DNA of 5,761 bases, from the NCBI GenBank assembly GCA_012797935.1, contig JAAZOC010000071.1, positions 1 to 5,761 of the forward strand, written 5' to 3'. Positions 5,176-5,761 of this stretch are shown here, piece by piece. Every line of letters starts with the position of its first letter. Position 1 is the first letter of the stretch. The notes under the pieces are model-generated. The model ran no database searches. It had not been told where the DNA came from and worked only from the letters and a program-made list of their open reading frames with translations. The stretch is from Candidatus Microgenomates bacterium (GTDB lineage: Bacteria; Patescibacteriota; Dojkabacteria; SC72). Position numbers and translations under genes: made by a program.

Positions 5176-5761
5176 CTAAACCTCATACTTCCCCTCAAAA
5201 ATATTCTTTACTACATTCTCCAAACTAGGCTCCTGTATATCCAAATCCTCGACACTGTACCTATTTAAAAGATCCGTAGTAACACTTGCAACACTACCCC
5301 TCTCTACAGATATAATCCCTGAATTACCAGATAAATCTACTACCTCTCCCAAATCACCCAACTCCTTCAAAGAAACATTTTCCTTAAGGACAAAATGTAT
5401 ATGTTTTTTCTTTACAAACCTTTTATTCAAATCTGCTATCTTACCATCATATATTATCCTACCCTTGTCGATAACAATACTCCTCTTACACAAATCCCTA
5501 ATATCCTCCATATTATGACTTGTTAAAATAATTGTAGCCTTGTATCTCTTGTTATACTCCTTTAAAAAATCTCTTAACTTCTGCTGAGATACAACATCCA
5601 AACCAATCGTTGGCTCATCCAAGAAAACTATTTCAGGAGTATGAATTAAAGAAGCAACTAATTCACACTTCATTCTCTCACCCAAAGAAAGTTTCCTAAC
5701 AGGTGTCTTAATTACACTGTTAATACCCAAAATCTCAACCATATCATTAACAACCTCCAAA
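5176..5761 (-). CDS. ABC transporter ATP-binding protein, ABC-2 exporter type (3' part of gene)
   Basis: This is the cytoplasmic ATPase subunit that would power an ABC-2 type membrane exporter; the substrate is unknown. About 195 C-terminal residues are visible, and the N-terminal part with Walker A lies beyond the window edge. In visible-residue numbers (from the codon at 5760): signature LSLGE (24-28, a variant of LSGGQ), Walker B IVFLDEP (44-50) with catalytic E49, D-loop GLD (53-55) and switch histidine H82 in LTSHNM. A C-terminal domain of about 85 residues ends in DIQEPSLENVVKNIF. The LSLGERMKCELVASL segment and DEPTIGLD are typical of the uncharacterised exporter ATPase group COG4586 (recalled), which is normally about 320-330 residues and encoded beside two ABC-2 permeases; any permease genes would lie outside this window. 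The TTG at 5758-5760 is an internal leucine, not the start. The stop is TAG, and the tRNA promoter follows immediately. Confidence 0.92.
   Translation of the reverse strand, partial: LEVVNDMVEILGINSVIKTPVRKLSLGERMKCELVASLIHTPEIVFLDEPTIGLDVVSQQKLRDFLKEYNKRYKATIILTSHNMEDIRDLCKRSIVIDKGRIIYDGKIADLNKRFVKKKHIHFVLKENVSLKELGDLGEVVDLSGNSGIISVERGSVASVTTDLLNRYSVEDLDIQEPSLENVVKNIFEGKYEV

Noticed and set aside
5758..5760. TTG as start codon of the ABC ATPase
   Set aside because: The visible protein lacks Walker A and begins in the middle of the ATPase domain, so the gene continues past the window edge and this TTG is an internal leucine codon.
1..5761. Recoding of UGA as in some Patescibacteria, CRISPR arrays, insertion sequences or phage genes
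   Set aside because: All genes read through without in-frame TGA at family-typical lengths. I saw no spaced direct repeats, transposase motifs, flanking terminal repeats or phage-like products.

Overview
The window is AT-rich bacterial DNA that is almost completely coding, with every supported gene on the minus strand. Reading in the direction of transcription (high to low coordinates), it holds the 3' part of an ABC transporter ATPase, a tRNA-Ser(UGA) gene, a small four-helix membrane protein, a class 1A dihydroorotate dehydrogenase (pyrD), a membrane-embedded processive-type family 2 glycosyltransferase, an unrecognised exported and membrane-anchored protein, and the 5' part of an HD-domain CCA-adding enzyme (cca).

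The style fits a low-GC member of the Candidate Phyla Radiation (Patescibacteria). The pointers are a surface protein ending in a VLGV...LPQT-type tail followed by a membrane helix and basic residues, a glycosyltransferase of a type I associate with these genomes, very compact gene spacing, and a tiny 4-helix protein of a kind common there. This placement is an inference from gene style; no marker gene proves it. The standard genetic code works: all genes read through without in-frame TGA, and the five visible stops are four TAG and one TAA.

Region by region: 5176-5761 is the ABC ATPase, cut by the window edge. The short gap 5148-5175 carries a perfect extended -10 promoter just ahead of the tRNA. 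5058-5147 is tRNA-Ser with an encoded CCA. A 59-bp spacer follows. From 4998 down to 1 the genes are tightly packed: spacings are 6 bp (small membrane protein to pyrD), 10 bp (pyrD to glycosyltransferase), 56 bp containing a 10-bp inverted repeat (glycosyltransferase to surface protein) and a 47-bp overlap (surface protein to cca). They may form one transcription unit, possibly entered from the tRNA promoter, because I see no convincing terminator between them. No stretch over 300 bp lacks a gene.

Functionally the set is mixed: pyrimidine synthesis (pyrD), envelope polysaccharide or surface decoration (glycosyltransferase plus exported protein), tRNA 3'-end maintenance (cca) and export (ABC ATPase). 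I do not see a clear undescribed defence or mobile system. The least explained parts are the 399-residue surface protein with its non-canonical LPQTS tail, the palindrome over its translation start, and two conserved-site substitutions: Asn to Gln in PyrD and the loss of the first GT-A aspartate in the glycosyltransferase.
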